This document shows, piece after piece, positions 52,437 to 60,717 of a stretch of DNA of 64,000 nt (positions within the stretch are counted from its first letter, which is position 1; every line of letters begins with the position of its first letter). The position numbers were made by a program, and so were the translations under genes. The DNA is taken from contig NZ_NKCN01000017.1 in NCBI RefSeq assembly GCF_002245535.1, positions 1 through 64,000 of the forward strand, written 5' to 3'. This DNA comes from Mycobacterium lehmannii. Its GTDB lineage: Bacteria > Actinomycetota > Actinomycetes > Mycobacteriales > Mycobacteriaceae. The notes under the pieces are model-generated. The model saw only the letters and a list, made by a program, of their open reading frames with translations, was not told where the DNA came from and searched no databases.

Positions 52437-54592
52437 GGGGTGCTCCTGCGGTGGGCGGTTAGGTCGAGAGTCAGCGGGATGGGTCCGGTGCTGGCTCGAT
52501 GACACTGGGCGTCCGCGCCGTCGGGCTTGTCGTCCAGGGCGGCTAGGAGCTTGGTGAGCGCGGAGTGTTCAGCTCGGCGGCGAATCAGCCAGACGTTGTC
52601 GCCGGGCATGGGATGTCCGTGTCGTTGCTCGAATTCTGTTGTCGCTCTGTCGATCAGGTCGGCGGTTTCACGGAGTTGGCGCTGCAGCACGTCGTGGTGG
52701 GTGTGGTCGGTGACAAAAACCGAGCAGGTCAGGCAGGCGTTGCCTTTGTCGCAGGATTGCAGCGGTGGCAGCATGCACCACCCGTTGGGCAGGAACCGGT
52801 CTGCGCGGCGGAACAGGTGCAGACTGTCGTGGTCGTCGCTGCTGAGTTGGATGCGGGTGCCGTCGGCGCGCAGCTTGGCGGTGGCCAGGAATGCCTGCTC
52901 GGCGTGTTCGTCGCGGGCGGCGATGTAGTGCATCGTCATGGTGGGGGTGGCGTGCCCGGCGTAGCGCTGCAGGACGTGGATCGGCAACCCGAGTTCGGCC
53001 AGCCGGGTCAGTCGGGTGTGGCGGAAGCGGTGGGTGTGGCTCAAACGCACGACCTGGCCCTTGGCGTCGGTGATCTGCACGAGGTCGCTGAGGGTGCGCA
53101 GCACCCAGTTGTAGGTGCCCGATGGGTAGGGTTTGTCGCCGCGACGGTTGCCCAGGCGCCGGGCGAACAGATACCGCCTGGTGCCGTCGGGATGCTGGGT
53201 GTGTATCCAACGGTGTTGTTCGGCAATGACTTCGGTGACCTCGTCGTCAACGAGGATGGTGTCGGGTGCGACGTCGATCTTGCTTTGTGCGTAGCGGAAC
53301 CTGTTCAGTGTTTGGTCGTCGCCCGCGGCTGTGGTGGTGGCGGGTGCAGCCGAAAGGCAGTCGAAGTCGCAGGTGCGGATTTCGCTGGCTCGTCGGCCGG
53401 TGAGGATCTGCAGCAGGATCATTCGCATTGCTTGCGGGTCGTCGAGCCCGTTGGCGGTGATGGTGGTGCCGTCGTCGCGGGTGATGGTCATCTGCTCGGT
53501 GCGGGGCAATCCGATCAGCGGTAGCGCCGCGGTGATCTGCGCGAGCGCGTGGTCGTCGATGTAGTTCGCGTCGTTGAATCCGCGTTGGTGCGGTATCCGG
53601 GTGACTCTGCCGAACCAGCTGGCCGCGTGGGCGGCGCTCACTCGATGCCAGGGCTCGACGCCGAGAATGCGGCGAGCCTCGGCTGGGTTGGCGGCGACGA
53701 AGTCCAGAAGGCCGGCCACCGCTCGCAGGTCGTCGTTGATTCCCCGGATCGGCACGGTTCGTCCGAGGTGGCGGGTGTCGGATTGGCGGGTGACGCGGTT
53801 GGCGGCCACGGCGGTCCACCGTCCGAATGCGGCCGCCTGTTCGACCGCGCTCGTCGGGTCGCCCAGGATCTCGGTGGGGTCATCGAAACTGGCGGTCAGC
53901 CAGTTGTCGAATCGGCGGAAGCTGCGCATGCGTTCCTGGCTGACGCTGGTCCAGCGCAGCGCCCCGGATTCGAGCATCGTGCCCAGGTGCCACTTCACCG
54001 CGGCCCGCAACCACGGCAGTTGGATGTCTCCCGGTGAGCAGCCGTAGTTGGCGACTGGTTCACGATCGGTCAGTGGGATCCGCGGATCGCAGCGCGGGTG
54101 CCAGACGTCCAGCTGCCACCACGGGCCGTCGTGGCTGGCGGCGATCAAAGCATGCCGGGCGAAGCCGAACAGTGCGTGCACCCGGCCTCGGCCTCGGGGG
54201 GAGGGCAGTCGCTTGCCCCTGCTGAGATAGAACCAGCTCTGCAACGTCGCGGCGGCGTCGTAATCCATCGTCCGGATCGATGAGGGGTAATCACGGCCCG
54301 CGGTGTCGGCCCGCCGAATCATGTTGGCCAGCTGCGCCATTGCCAACACCGAGACGCGGGTGCCGTCGCTGGCCTGCCAGTGCGCCATCCACGCCAGTTC
54401 CGCAGCGAACGGGTCGGGCAGCCCGCTCAGGTCCAGATGCGGCCAATCGTTCTCGGTGATCGAGGCCCAGTTGGGGATGCCCGGCCCGAGCACGGGGCCG
54501 CGCCACTGCGCTGGCAGTTCGTCCCAGAGCCGCCAGATCGGATCGAGGTGTGCGGCACTGCGCAGGCGCAGGTGGCCGTGCTCGTCGATCAT
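52433..54592 (-). CDS. tnpB: TnpB-like large tyrosine recombinase
   Basis: A 719-residue site-specific recombinase. The catalytic domain is in the middle: LTGRRASEIRTCDFDC (first Arg), HTHRFRHTRLTRLAELGLPIH (H-x-x-R), RYAGHATPTMTMHYIA (His and nucleophile Tyr). A C-terminal extension has four cysteines (CMLPPLQSCDKGNACLTCSVF), a likely zinc site typical of Tn554 TnpB. ATG 54592 overlaps the tnpA stop. All catalytic residues are present, so it may be active. Confidence 0.92.
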   Translation of the reverse strand: MIDEHGHLRLRSAAHLDPIWRLWDELPAQWRGPVLGPGIPNWASITENDWPHLDLSGLPDPFAAELAWMAHWQASDGTRVSVLAMAQLANMIRRADTAGRDYPSSIRTMDYDAAATLQSWFYLSRGKRLPSPRGRGRVHALFGFARHALIAASHDGPWWQLDVWHPRCDPRIPLTDREPVANYGCSPGDIQLPWLRAAVKWHLGTMLESGALRWTSVSQERMRSFRRFDNWLTASFDDPTEILGDPTSAVEQAAAFGRWTAVAANRVTRQSDTRHLGRTVPIRGINDDLRAVAGLLDFVAANPAEARRILGVEPWHRVSAAHAASWFGRVTRIPHQRGFNDANYIDDHALAQITAALPLIGLPRTEQMTITRDDGTTITANGLDDPQAMRMILLQILTGRRASEIRTCDFDCLSAAPATTTAAGDDQTLNRFRYAQSKIDVAPDTILVDDEVTEVIAEQHRWIHTQHPDGTRRYLFARRLGNRRGDKPYPSGTYNWVLRTLSDLVQITDAKGQVVRLSHTHRFRHTRLTRLAELGLPIHVLQRYAGHATPTMTMHYIAARDEHAEQAFLATAKLRADGTRIQLSSDDHDSLHLFRRADRFLPNGWCMLPPLQSCDKGNACLTCSVFVTDHTHHDVLQRQLRETADLIDRATTEFEQRHGHPMPGDNVWLIRRRAEHSALTKLLAALDDKPDGADAQCHRASTGPIPLTLDLTAHRRSTP

Positions 54593-55770
54593 TCGGCCAC
54601 CTGCCAGCTGCTGGCGTAGGACGCCCAGTTGGCTGCTGCTCGCAGGGCTTCGTCGTCGCGGACCCAGCCGTAGAGGTCCAGGGTGGTCTGCACATGGGCG
54701 TGGCCAAGACGCCGGGAGACCACCCACTCCGGTGTTCCGGCGAGCAATAAGGCGGTGGCATGGGTGTGGCGGAACCAGTGCGGCGTCCACCCGGGTGGCC
54801 CGATGCAGCGCCGTCGCAGCGTGGCCACTTTCTCTCGGACCGTCGTCTCTCGCAATGCGGCCAACATCGGTGGTCGGAAAACATTCACCAGTAACGGCGA
54901 CGCATCAGTCAGAGCGATACCGGATTCGGCTGCCCGGCAGGCGATGTCGGTGAGATAGTCGGCGAACAGCCGCTCGAGGTCGGCCCCGACATAGATTCGT
55001 CGCGGTCGCATCATCTTCACCCGTGCCCCGTTGGGGTTATCGGCGCGGGGCGCAATCTGCACATACGCGGTCTCGCCGCGGCCGAGTACGAACTCACCGA
55101 TCCGCAGGCCCAGGGCCTCCCCGAGTCGCATGCCGGTTTCGGCCAGCAGGGCGAACACGAACCGGTCCCGCAGATTTCCTCGCCACGACCCGGACTCGGC
55201 ATCGAAGACCGCGCAGCCATCCAGGATGGCCTGGATCTGCGCGGGCAGCAGCAAGGGTGGTCTGTCGCGGCGGCGGTCGCGGCGCACGCGCACCAGCGAT
55301 GCCGCCGCCGGGGCCGACCGCGTATCCAGATGCGCAAGCAAGCCGCGGGCCGGTCGGTGCCGCGGTGTTCCTCGAAGGAGCCGTCCTGCCACCGCCACAC
55401 CGGACACTGCCTGATGCCAGCGGTAGAACGAAATCAACGCTGCGAGGCGGATTTCCAGTGTTGCCGCACTCGGTTTCTGGTCCGACTCGACCAGCCGGTG
55501 CTCAACTGTGCGGTCGTTGCGTTGCCAGGACAGAAACGCCGTGAATGCGGGGACACCGACATCACGCCAGGCATCTGTCTGCCCGCGTTGCTCCAGGAAG
55601 GTCCACCACTGCGCCAACGACGTCGCATACCCGCGCACCGTGTTCGGCGACCACAGGTGCCGGTGGGCCTCTATCCACTCCTCGACCGGACCGACCGTTG
55701 CATAGTCTCCGCCGAGCACAGTCCAGGTCCGCTGCCCTCCCGCAGGAGACACTGCCACCGGATACGCCAT
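54589..55770 (-). CDS. tnpA: TnpA-like tyrosine recombinase
   Basis: A 393-residue integrase. The N-terminal SAM-like domain (WSPNTVRGYATSLAQWWTFL) is followed by the catalytic domain with AETGMRLGEALGLRIGEF (Arg), HWFRHTHATALLLAG (H-x-x-R), RRLGHAHVQTTLDLYGWV (His and Tyr). First gene of the three-gene overlap. ATG 55770 is 120 bases from the element end, leaving room for the promoter and recombinase sites. Looks intact. Confidence 0.93.
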   Translation of the reverse strand: MAYPVAVSPAGGQRTWTVLGGDYATVGPVEEWIEAHRHLWSPNTVRGYATSLAQWWTFLEQRGQTDAWRDVGVPAFTAFLSWQRNDRTVEHRLVESDQKPSAATLEIRLAALISFYRWHQAVSGVAVAGRLLRGTPRHRPARGLLAHLDTRSAPAAASLVRVRRDRRRDRPPLLLPAQIQAILDGCAVFDAESGSWRGNLRDRFVFALLAETGMRLGEALGLRIGEFVLGRGETAYVQIAPRADNPNGARVKMMRPRRIYVGADLERLFADYLTDIACRAAESGIALTDASPLLVNVFRPPMLAALRETTVREKVATLRRRCIGPPGWTPHWFRHTHATALLLAGTPEWVVSRRLGHAHVQTTLDLYGWVRDDEALRAAANWASYASSWQVAE

Positions 55771-55889
55771 CGTTGCCGTTCCTTCACGTCGAAGAACACC
55801 CGCCGATAAACCGGCAACAACGATGACTTGCCCAGCATCAACCCCCTTGTTACATACATAGATTCGAGCGTGTCGCTACCCGTTGATAA

Positions 55890-56283
55890 CCGGGGGCCCG
55901 ACCAGCAAAATGTTGGTCGCCGATATCAGGTAGCGGCACGTGCCGAGCTCTTCGATGAGCTTGCGGTCGATCCCGGCGGCGGCATCGACGTCGAAGTCCG
56001 CCAGAGTGGCCGGGGTGGGCAGGCAGGCGAACCGCAACCGGCCGGCCAGTCGCCGGGCGGTGCTGGCCTCGACCTCCACAGTCAGCAGCCGCTCCAAAGC
56101 CACGGTCAGCGACAGCCCTTCGGCGGCGGCCTGATCCAGCACCGCCGGTAGGGCTTCGGCGGCCGCTGCCAGTTTGAGCTCGGCCAGATGCGAGCGCAGC
56201 TGCTGATACCGGGAGGCGGCCACCGACGGTGTCTCCGTGGCGGTGGTCGTGGTGGTCTTGTTGGTGCGTGGGGTGGGGGTCAT
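55890..56283 (-). pseudogene. istB: IstB helper ATPase, N-terminal fragment
   Basis: Encodes the N-terminal IstB domain: SRYQQLRSHLAELKLAAAAEALPAVLD, LTVALERLLTVEVEA, TLADFDVDAAAGIDRKLIEELGTC and ATNILLVGPP, at which point the Tn554-like element takes over and a stop follows after four foreign codons. It starts at ATG 56283 with ATGA overlap with istA. See the C-terminal fragment for the other half. Confidence 0.92.
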
Positions 56284-57641
56284 TGGATGGTCCTGTTCTG
56301 TGCGGCCCGCTCATAGGCGGACAGATCGATGACGGTGGAATCGGTTGACGGAGTTGGAGATTCAATACCTGCGGCGGATGGCTCCTTGAGTTGAAGTAGT
56401 TGTGCGGCAGCGGCTTTGGCGGCCGGGCCCGGTGGAATGCGTTCCTTGCGGCGATGCGGGCGTCCGGTCGCCGCGGTGGCCATCGCCGCGGAGTCCAGGG
56501 CGATGACATGGCCGCTGTCGCGCACCATCACCCCGAGCCCGTCGGCGGCCATCCGGTGCCGGGCGATCACGATCCCGCTCGTAGTGGCGATGTCGCAGAA
56601 CTGCTCGCCGACCGGATGCGACACGATGACCTGGGCTGCGGCCAGTTCCGGGGGTACCGAGTAGCGGTTACCGCGGTAGGACACCAGCGCTTGCCGCGAG
56701 GCGGTGCGGGCCTCGGAAACGATCACCGGATACGCCACCGCCGGCACCGCAGCAAGCGGTTCGGCCTTGGCGACCACGGCGACCGAGGCCCGGCCGTCAG
56801 TGGTGGCCCGCAGCCGGATATCACCTCGGACCCGGGCAAACCGATCCAGGCTGGCCTGTGCCGCCTCGACGGTCAGGTCGTCGGCCAGGGTGCGCCACCA
56901 GCGTTGCGCGGCGGTGTGATTGACCTTCTCCACCACGCCCTTGCGGTTGCCGCGCCGGGCCGGGCAGACCGCCACCGCCACCCCGTAGTGTTTGGCCACC
57001 CCGGCGAACGACGCGGTCACCCGGCCCGAGCCCGGGTCGCAGACGGTGGCCATCCGGTCGAACCGCCACTTCCGGATGCACCCGCCCAGACCGCGGCTCA
57101 CGCGGTCCAGGCCAGCGACCAGGTGCGGCTGGTCCTCGCTCGGTACCAGGTAGCCGCGCCACTTCCCGGAATGGGACAGCGACCCGACCAGCAGGTGCGC
57201 GGTCTTGCCCCAGCCCCACGATTGCGGTGGATCGGGCAATTCCAGCCAGTCCCACTGGGTTTCCTCACCCGGCGGGTGTGGGATCACCGCGTTGGGGCGC
57301 TGCGTGGCCGTGCGGCATGCTTCGCAGGCCGGGCGTAGCTTACGGGTGCAGATGTTGCGGGTCAGACTCTGATACGACAGCGCAAACCCCAGGTCCTCGA
57401 GTTCGTCGAACAGCGTGCGTGCCCACAGGTGCGGGTCCTCGGTCAGCCTCGCGGTGACGTAGTCGACGAACGAATCGAACGGATCCGGACCGGGGTGGGC
57501 ACGCACTCCCGGTTGGCCGTCACCGGCCAGATACTTACGGACCGTCTTGCGGTCAAAGCCGGTGTGGCGGGCGATCGCTGAGATCGTCCAACCACGCTTG
57601 GCCAGGGCATGTACTTCCAAATCGTCCTCCCATGTGAGCAT
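56280..57641 (-). CDS. istA: IS21 transposase IstA
   Basis: A 453-residue DDE transposase. It opens with an HTH (LAKRGWTISAIARHTGFDRKTVRKYL), then the catalytic core with ETQWDWLEL (first Asp), a second acidic strand (RMATVCDPGSGRV), and ARRGNRKGVVEKVNHTAAQRWW (catalytic Glu), and the C-terminal beta domain (SYRGNRYSVPPELA). ATG 57641 was chosen (MLTWEDDLEVH). It appears intact, though its IstB partner is broken. Confidence 0.93.
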   Translation of the reverse strand: MLTWEDDLEVHALAKRGWTISAIARHTGFDRKTVRKYLAGDGQPGVRAHPGPDPFDSFVDYVTARLTEDPHLWARTLFDELEDLGFALSYQSLTRNICTRKLRPACEACRTATQRPNAVIPHPPGEETQWDWLELPDPPQSWGWGKTAHLLVGSLSHSGKWRGYLVPSEDQPHLVAGLDRVSRGLGGCIRKWRFDRMATVCDPGSGRVTASFAGVAKHYGVAVAVCPARRGNRKGVVEKVNHTAAQRWWRTLADDLTVEAAQASLDRFARVRGDIRLRATTDGRASVAVVAKAEPLAAVPAVAYPVIVSEARTASRQALVSYRGNRYSVPPELAAAQVIVSHPVGEQFCDIATTSGIVIARHRMAADGLGVMVRDSGHVIALDSAAMATAATGRPHRRKERIPPGPAAKAAAAQLLQLKEPSAAGIESPTPSTDSTVIDLSAYERAAQNRTIQ

Positions 57642-57776
57642 GAGAAAGCGGGCCTCCTTCGGTGGAGCAACTGGCGTCAGACACCAGCAGCTTCGAGGGA
57701 GGCCCGCCCTTCTCGGCGGAGCCACACGGGTGGGGAATTTCGATGAGCGTCAGTGGGGAATTTCAGTGAGCGCGGT

Positions 57777-58037
57777 CACTACTACGGCGGGAACGCCTGG
57801 ACCACCCGACACGAAGCATGGCTAGGTACCCAGCGGTTCGAGAACTCGGCCCTGCAGCTGAGCTACGAGGCTGCGTTCGAAGCGACACTGGCCTGCCGGG
57901 ATCGACGCGATCGTCTTGATGAGGCGATCACGAAGTTGGCCGCTGACAGCGAGTTCACCCCGGTGGTGCACCGACTGGGCTGCATCCGCGGTGTCGCGAC
58001 GTTGACCGCCTTCGGGCTGGCCGTGGAGATCGGCGAC
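57777..58037 (+). pseudogene. IS110-type transposase, 3' fragment
   Basis: Continues the frame left at 51423: HYYGGNAWTTRHEAWL, LACRDRRDRLDEAI, HRLGCIRGVATLTAFGLAVEIGD. At about 58037 it breaks off into the IS481-type N-terminal fragment. The C-terminal Ser-containing domain of an IS110 transposase (about 130-150 residues) is missing, so the IS110 element lost its 3' end in a deletion that also removed the middle of the IS481 gene. Confidence 0.88.
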
Positions 58038-58039
58038 CC

Positions 58040-58466
58040 GCCCGGGCGTTGTTTCGTACCGCATGGCTGTGGTCTTGGACGCGCGAATCAGTTCTCCGGT
58101 CATGGGGTCGCAGTCGCGTAGATAGAACACATCCCGGCGCCGCAGCACCCGCGACACGGTGCGCGCTGCCACGCCGAGTTCAGCGCCGATCACCTCGGGC
58201 CCGCACCGCTGAGCCCGGCGCAGTGTCACGATTTGGTCCTCGAAAGCATCTGGTGTGTGAGTGGGCATGCGGTGTGGCCGCGACGAACGATCATGCAGGC
58301 CCAGGCGGGCTTCGCCCTCGGCCGCATGCCGGGCAAACCATGTCCCGACACACTTTCGCGAAATACCCATAGCAGCGGCGATATGGGCCTTCGGCCAACC
58401 CTGGGCGAACCCCTCAACGATCAGCTGTCGGCCGCGAGACGTAGTGCGCGCATTACGGTGGGACAC
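58040..58466 (-). pseudogene. IS481-type transposase, N-terminal fragment
   Basis: Starts GTG 58466 with VSHRNARTTSRGRQLIVEG, HIAAAMGISRKCVGTWFARHAAEG (HTH), DRSSRPHRMPTHTPDAFEDQIVTLRR and DCDPMTGELIRASKTTAMRYE, the typical IS481-family N-terminal half. It ends at the junction with the IS110 remnant near 58040. Together with the fragment at 50697-50865 it is the outermost layer of the nest. The 58467-58697 spacer may hold the terminal repeat; none was identified. Confidence 0.88.
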
Positions 58467-58697
58467 GAGAACCTCCGGACAGTAATGGGCCTTAGACAAG
58501 CCACACCCCACCCGGGGGTTCTCCTCACTTCGAGTCGACACGCCCCGCTACCAATCTCGTGTCCAGGTAAAACTAGCCGCAGAGCGGGCACGTCAGCTCT
58601 GCCGCACTGGGCGGGGAAATACCCCGCGGAGGTCTGATTCGGTGGCTTCCCGAATACTGCGGAAGCTGTCGCGCATGCTTTGCTTCAATACCTTTGG

Positions 58698-59705
58698 TCA
58701 GTCGAAACACGTTGGCTGACGCAGCGGCAGACCCACAGCTCGGTAAATCTCGTCGATGACGGTCATGTTCTCCACGGCATCTTCCGGCGTTGTTTGCACG
58801 TGTTCGCCGCGCAGAACTGCGCCGGCGAATGCGTCCAATTGATATTCATACGAAGAGCGCTTTGGGAACCGTTCCTTACGCTTGCCGCTCTCAGAGCGGA
58901 CGATGAGCCGGTGGAACGTGTGCGGCATGACTGGGTTGACTACGCGGAGCTGACCACGATCACCTATCACCTTTGCATTGATTTGCATCAGATCGGTGGA
59001 CCACAGGGAGCAGCGAATACCCGCGGTGGGGCCGTCTGCGAAGCGCAGCTCGGCGGTAATAGCTCGGTCCACCTGTCGATCACGCAACTTGGCTCTTGCA
59101 GAAACGACAGTTGGTGTGGAACCACCAAAGGTGCGAACCATGTGGACGGCATAGCAGCCGGCGTCCATCAGGGCTCCACCGGCGAGCGAGTAGTCGTACC
59201 GGATATCGGAAAATTTCGGGAGAGGGAAACAAACTGTTGCCTCTACTCTCCGCAACGTTCCAAGCTCCCCCGACTGGAGGATCTCCTCGACACGTAGGGT
59301 CAGGGGGTGATAGCGATAATGGAAAGCCTCCATCACGACGCGGTCAGACGCCGCGGACAAGGTGGCTAGATCGCGTGCTTCGTCCGCATTAGCCGTGAAG
59401 GGCTTCTCGCACAACACATGTTTGTTGGCTTCGAGAGCTGCACGAGTCCATCTGCCGTGAAGTCCGTTTGGCAGCGGGTTGTAAATCGCATCGACCTCAG
59501 GATCCGCGATCAACGATCCATAGCTGCTGTGCGTGCGCGCGATGCCGTATTTTTCAGCGAAGGCCTGTGCGCGAGTTGAGTCACGTGCCGCCATCGCCGA
59601 CACGACCACTTCGGAGTTCTTCTTGGCGGGTTGGATTACCGATAGCGGCGCAATGCGGGCTGCGCCCAAAATCCCTAAACGTATTGGGCTTTCACGATCG
59701 GGCAC
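58698..59705 (-). CDS. Gfo/Idh/MocA-family sugar oxidoreductase
   Basis: A 335-residue NAD(P)-dependent dehydrogenase. The Rossmann motif is IRLGILGAARIAP (8-20), the catalytic Lys is in CEKPFTAN (Lys101), and the C-terminal domain has FHYRYHPL and YDYSLAGGALMDAGCYAVHM, both characteristic of the family. It likely oxidises or reduces a hydroxyl on a nucleotide sugar or myo-inositol-like compound, and fits amino- or deoxy-sugar synthesis. Divergent from the zinc-ribbon methyltransferase gene. Confidence 0.9.
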   Translation of the reverse strand: MPDRESPIRLGILGAARIAPLSVIQPAKKNSEVVVSAMAARDSTRAQAFAEKYGIARTHSSYGSLIADPEVDAIYNPLPNGLHGRWTRAALEANKHVLCEKPFTANADEARDLATLSAASDRVVMEAFHYRYHPLTLRVEEILQSGELGTLRRVEATVCFPLPKFSDIRYDYSLAGGALMDAGCYAVHMVRTFGGSTPTVVSARAKLRDRQVDRAITAELRFADGPTAGIRCSLWSTDLMQINAKVIGDRGQLRVVNPVMPHTFHRLIVRSESGKRKERFPKRSSYEYQLDAFAGAVLRGEHVQTTPEDAVENMTVIDEIYRAVGLPLRQPTCFD

Positions 59706-59903
59706 GAAGTCGAGATTAACACCAGAGTGTGTCGGCGACCGGTGCGATGTCGTGATTCGGAGACCACTCCGTCACAGGGTTGACAGAATCCGATCGATCT
59801 CAAAAATCGGGGCTCAAGACGTCGTCCGCGGCGCGCCATAGAACTCGACTCTCCCGTAGCGGCCACGGCGACTTGATCGTCAGGTGTCCTGTTTAATGAG
59901 CGA

Positions 59904-60686
59904 ATGCTGAACGACACTCTGCGACGTCCCGGGCGCGCTGTCCGTCGCGTCATCTTCACGGGACCAGATCACTGCAATGTGTGCGGTAATCACGTTCGCT
60001 TCTTCAGCATCACCGGAAGGTTGGGGCGGACCCTCGGAAAGCACCAATACCCGTACACACTCGATGACTTCGAAACCTTGAATCATCGGCGGTATCTCTG
60101 TCCGGTGTGCATCTCGGCTGACCGCGAACGGCTTTACAAGCTCTACTTCGACCGCTTTGTGCCGCCCGACCGCGTCAGACGTGTACTCGATTTTGCACCC
60201 TCAAGAGCTCTCGGGGAGTATCTGCGCGGGCGTGCGGATCTTCGCTACCGCTCAGCGGACATCGCAATGAAGAACGCGGACGACAAAGTGGATATCACCG
60301 ACATGCCGATATACGCGGACGCTTCCTTCGACTTCTTCATTTGCTCGCACGTCTTGGAGCATGTCGCGGACGATGCCAAGGCGATAAGCGAGTTGTTCCG
60401 AATCTCGTCCCCGGGTGCGCAGGGCATCGTCATGACGCCGGTGGCACCCGAAGGCAGCTTCGATGAAGACCCGACAGTGACGGATACTAATGAACGTTGG
60501 CGCCGCTTCGCCCAAGGTGATCATGTTCGCCTCTATGACCGCTCTACCCTATGTTCGCGGCTGCGGGCCGGAGGTTTCGACGTACAGCTGTTAGATGTCG
60601 AGACGTTCGGCGCTGAGGTCTTTGAGCGGCATGGGATAGGACATAGTTCAGTGCTCTACATTGTCAGTAAGCCGACTGCGGACTGA
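59904..60686 (+). CDS. Zinc-ribbon SAM-dependent methyltransferase
   Basis: A 260-residue protein. Two cysteine pairs near the N-terminus (CNVC at 24-27 and CPVC at 66-69) form a likely zinc ribbon. A class I methyltransferase domain follows with a degenerate motif I (VLDFAPSRALGEYL), RYRSADIAMKNAD, and SFDFFICSHVLEHVADD. Such proteins appear in surface-polysaccharide and glycolipid loci; substrate unknown. The 198-base spacer upstream has TTGACA at 59780-59785 as a possible -35 element without a convincing -10. Confidence 0.82.
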   Translation: MLNDTLRRPGRAVRRVIFTGPDHCNVCGNHVRFFSITGRLGRTLGKHQYPYTLDDFETLNHRRYLCPVCISADRERLYKLYFDRFVPPDRVRRVLDFAPSRALGEYLRGRADLRYRSADIAMKNADDKVDITDMPIYADASFDFFICSHVLEHVADDAKAISELFRISSPGAQGIVMTPVAPEGSFDEDPTVTDTNERWRRFAQGDHVRLYDRSTLCSRLRAGGFDVQLLDVETFGAEVFERHGIGHSSVLYIVSKPTAD

Positions 60687-60717
60687 GCGCCCGGATGCCA
60701 GCTCTAGAGTGGGCCGG

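Larger units (their letters stand above)
51950..55889 (-). mobile_element. Tn554-like tyrosine-recombinase trio element inserted in istB
   Basis: A 3,940-bp insertion between two copies of CCGG (51946-51949 and 55890-55893), carrying three overlapping genes (tnpA, tnpB, tnpC). The outer ends share a GTTATC hexamer read inward from each side. Excision of the element plus one CCGG restores istB in frame. The interrupted codons are those of the GPPGTGKT Walker A loop. Tn554 and its relatives carry the same set: two tyrosine recombinases and a small accessory protein. No cargo gene is present. Confidence 0.88.
51424..57776 (-). mobile_element. IS21-family element with an internal insertion, flanked by CACT
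   Basis: Imperfect terminal inverted repeats of 23 bp (51425-51447 and 57754-57776; ACGGCGCTCATCG against ACCGCGCTCACTG at the outer ends, about four or five mismatches) enclose istA and istB. Shorter copies of the end motif repeat inside each end, as in IS21. The target duplication CACT is at 51420-51423 and 57777-57780, and joining at CACT restores the IS110 reading frame. Without the 3.94-kb inner insertion the element would be about 2.4 kb, the usual IS21 size. Confidence 0.9.

Noticed and set aside
51424..57776. Integrative element or prophage carrying two integrases
   Set aside because: The two integrases belong to a compact three-gene Tn554-like unit with no phage, conjugation or cargo genes, and the surrounding frame-restoring borders show simple nested insertions.
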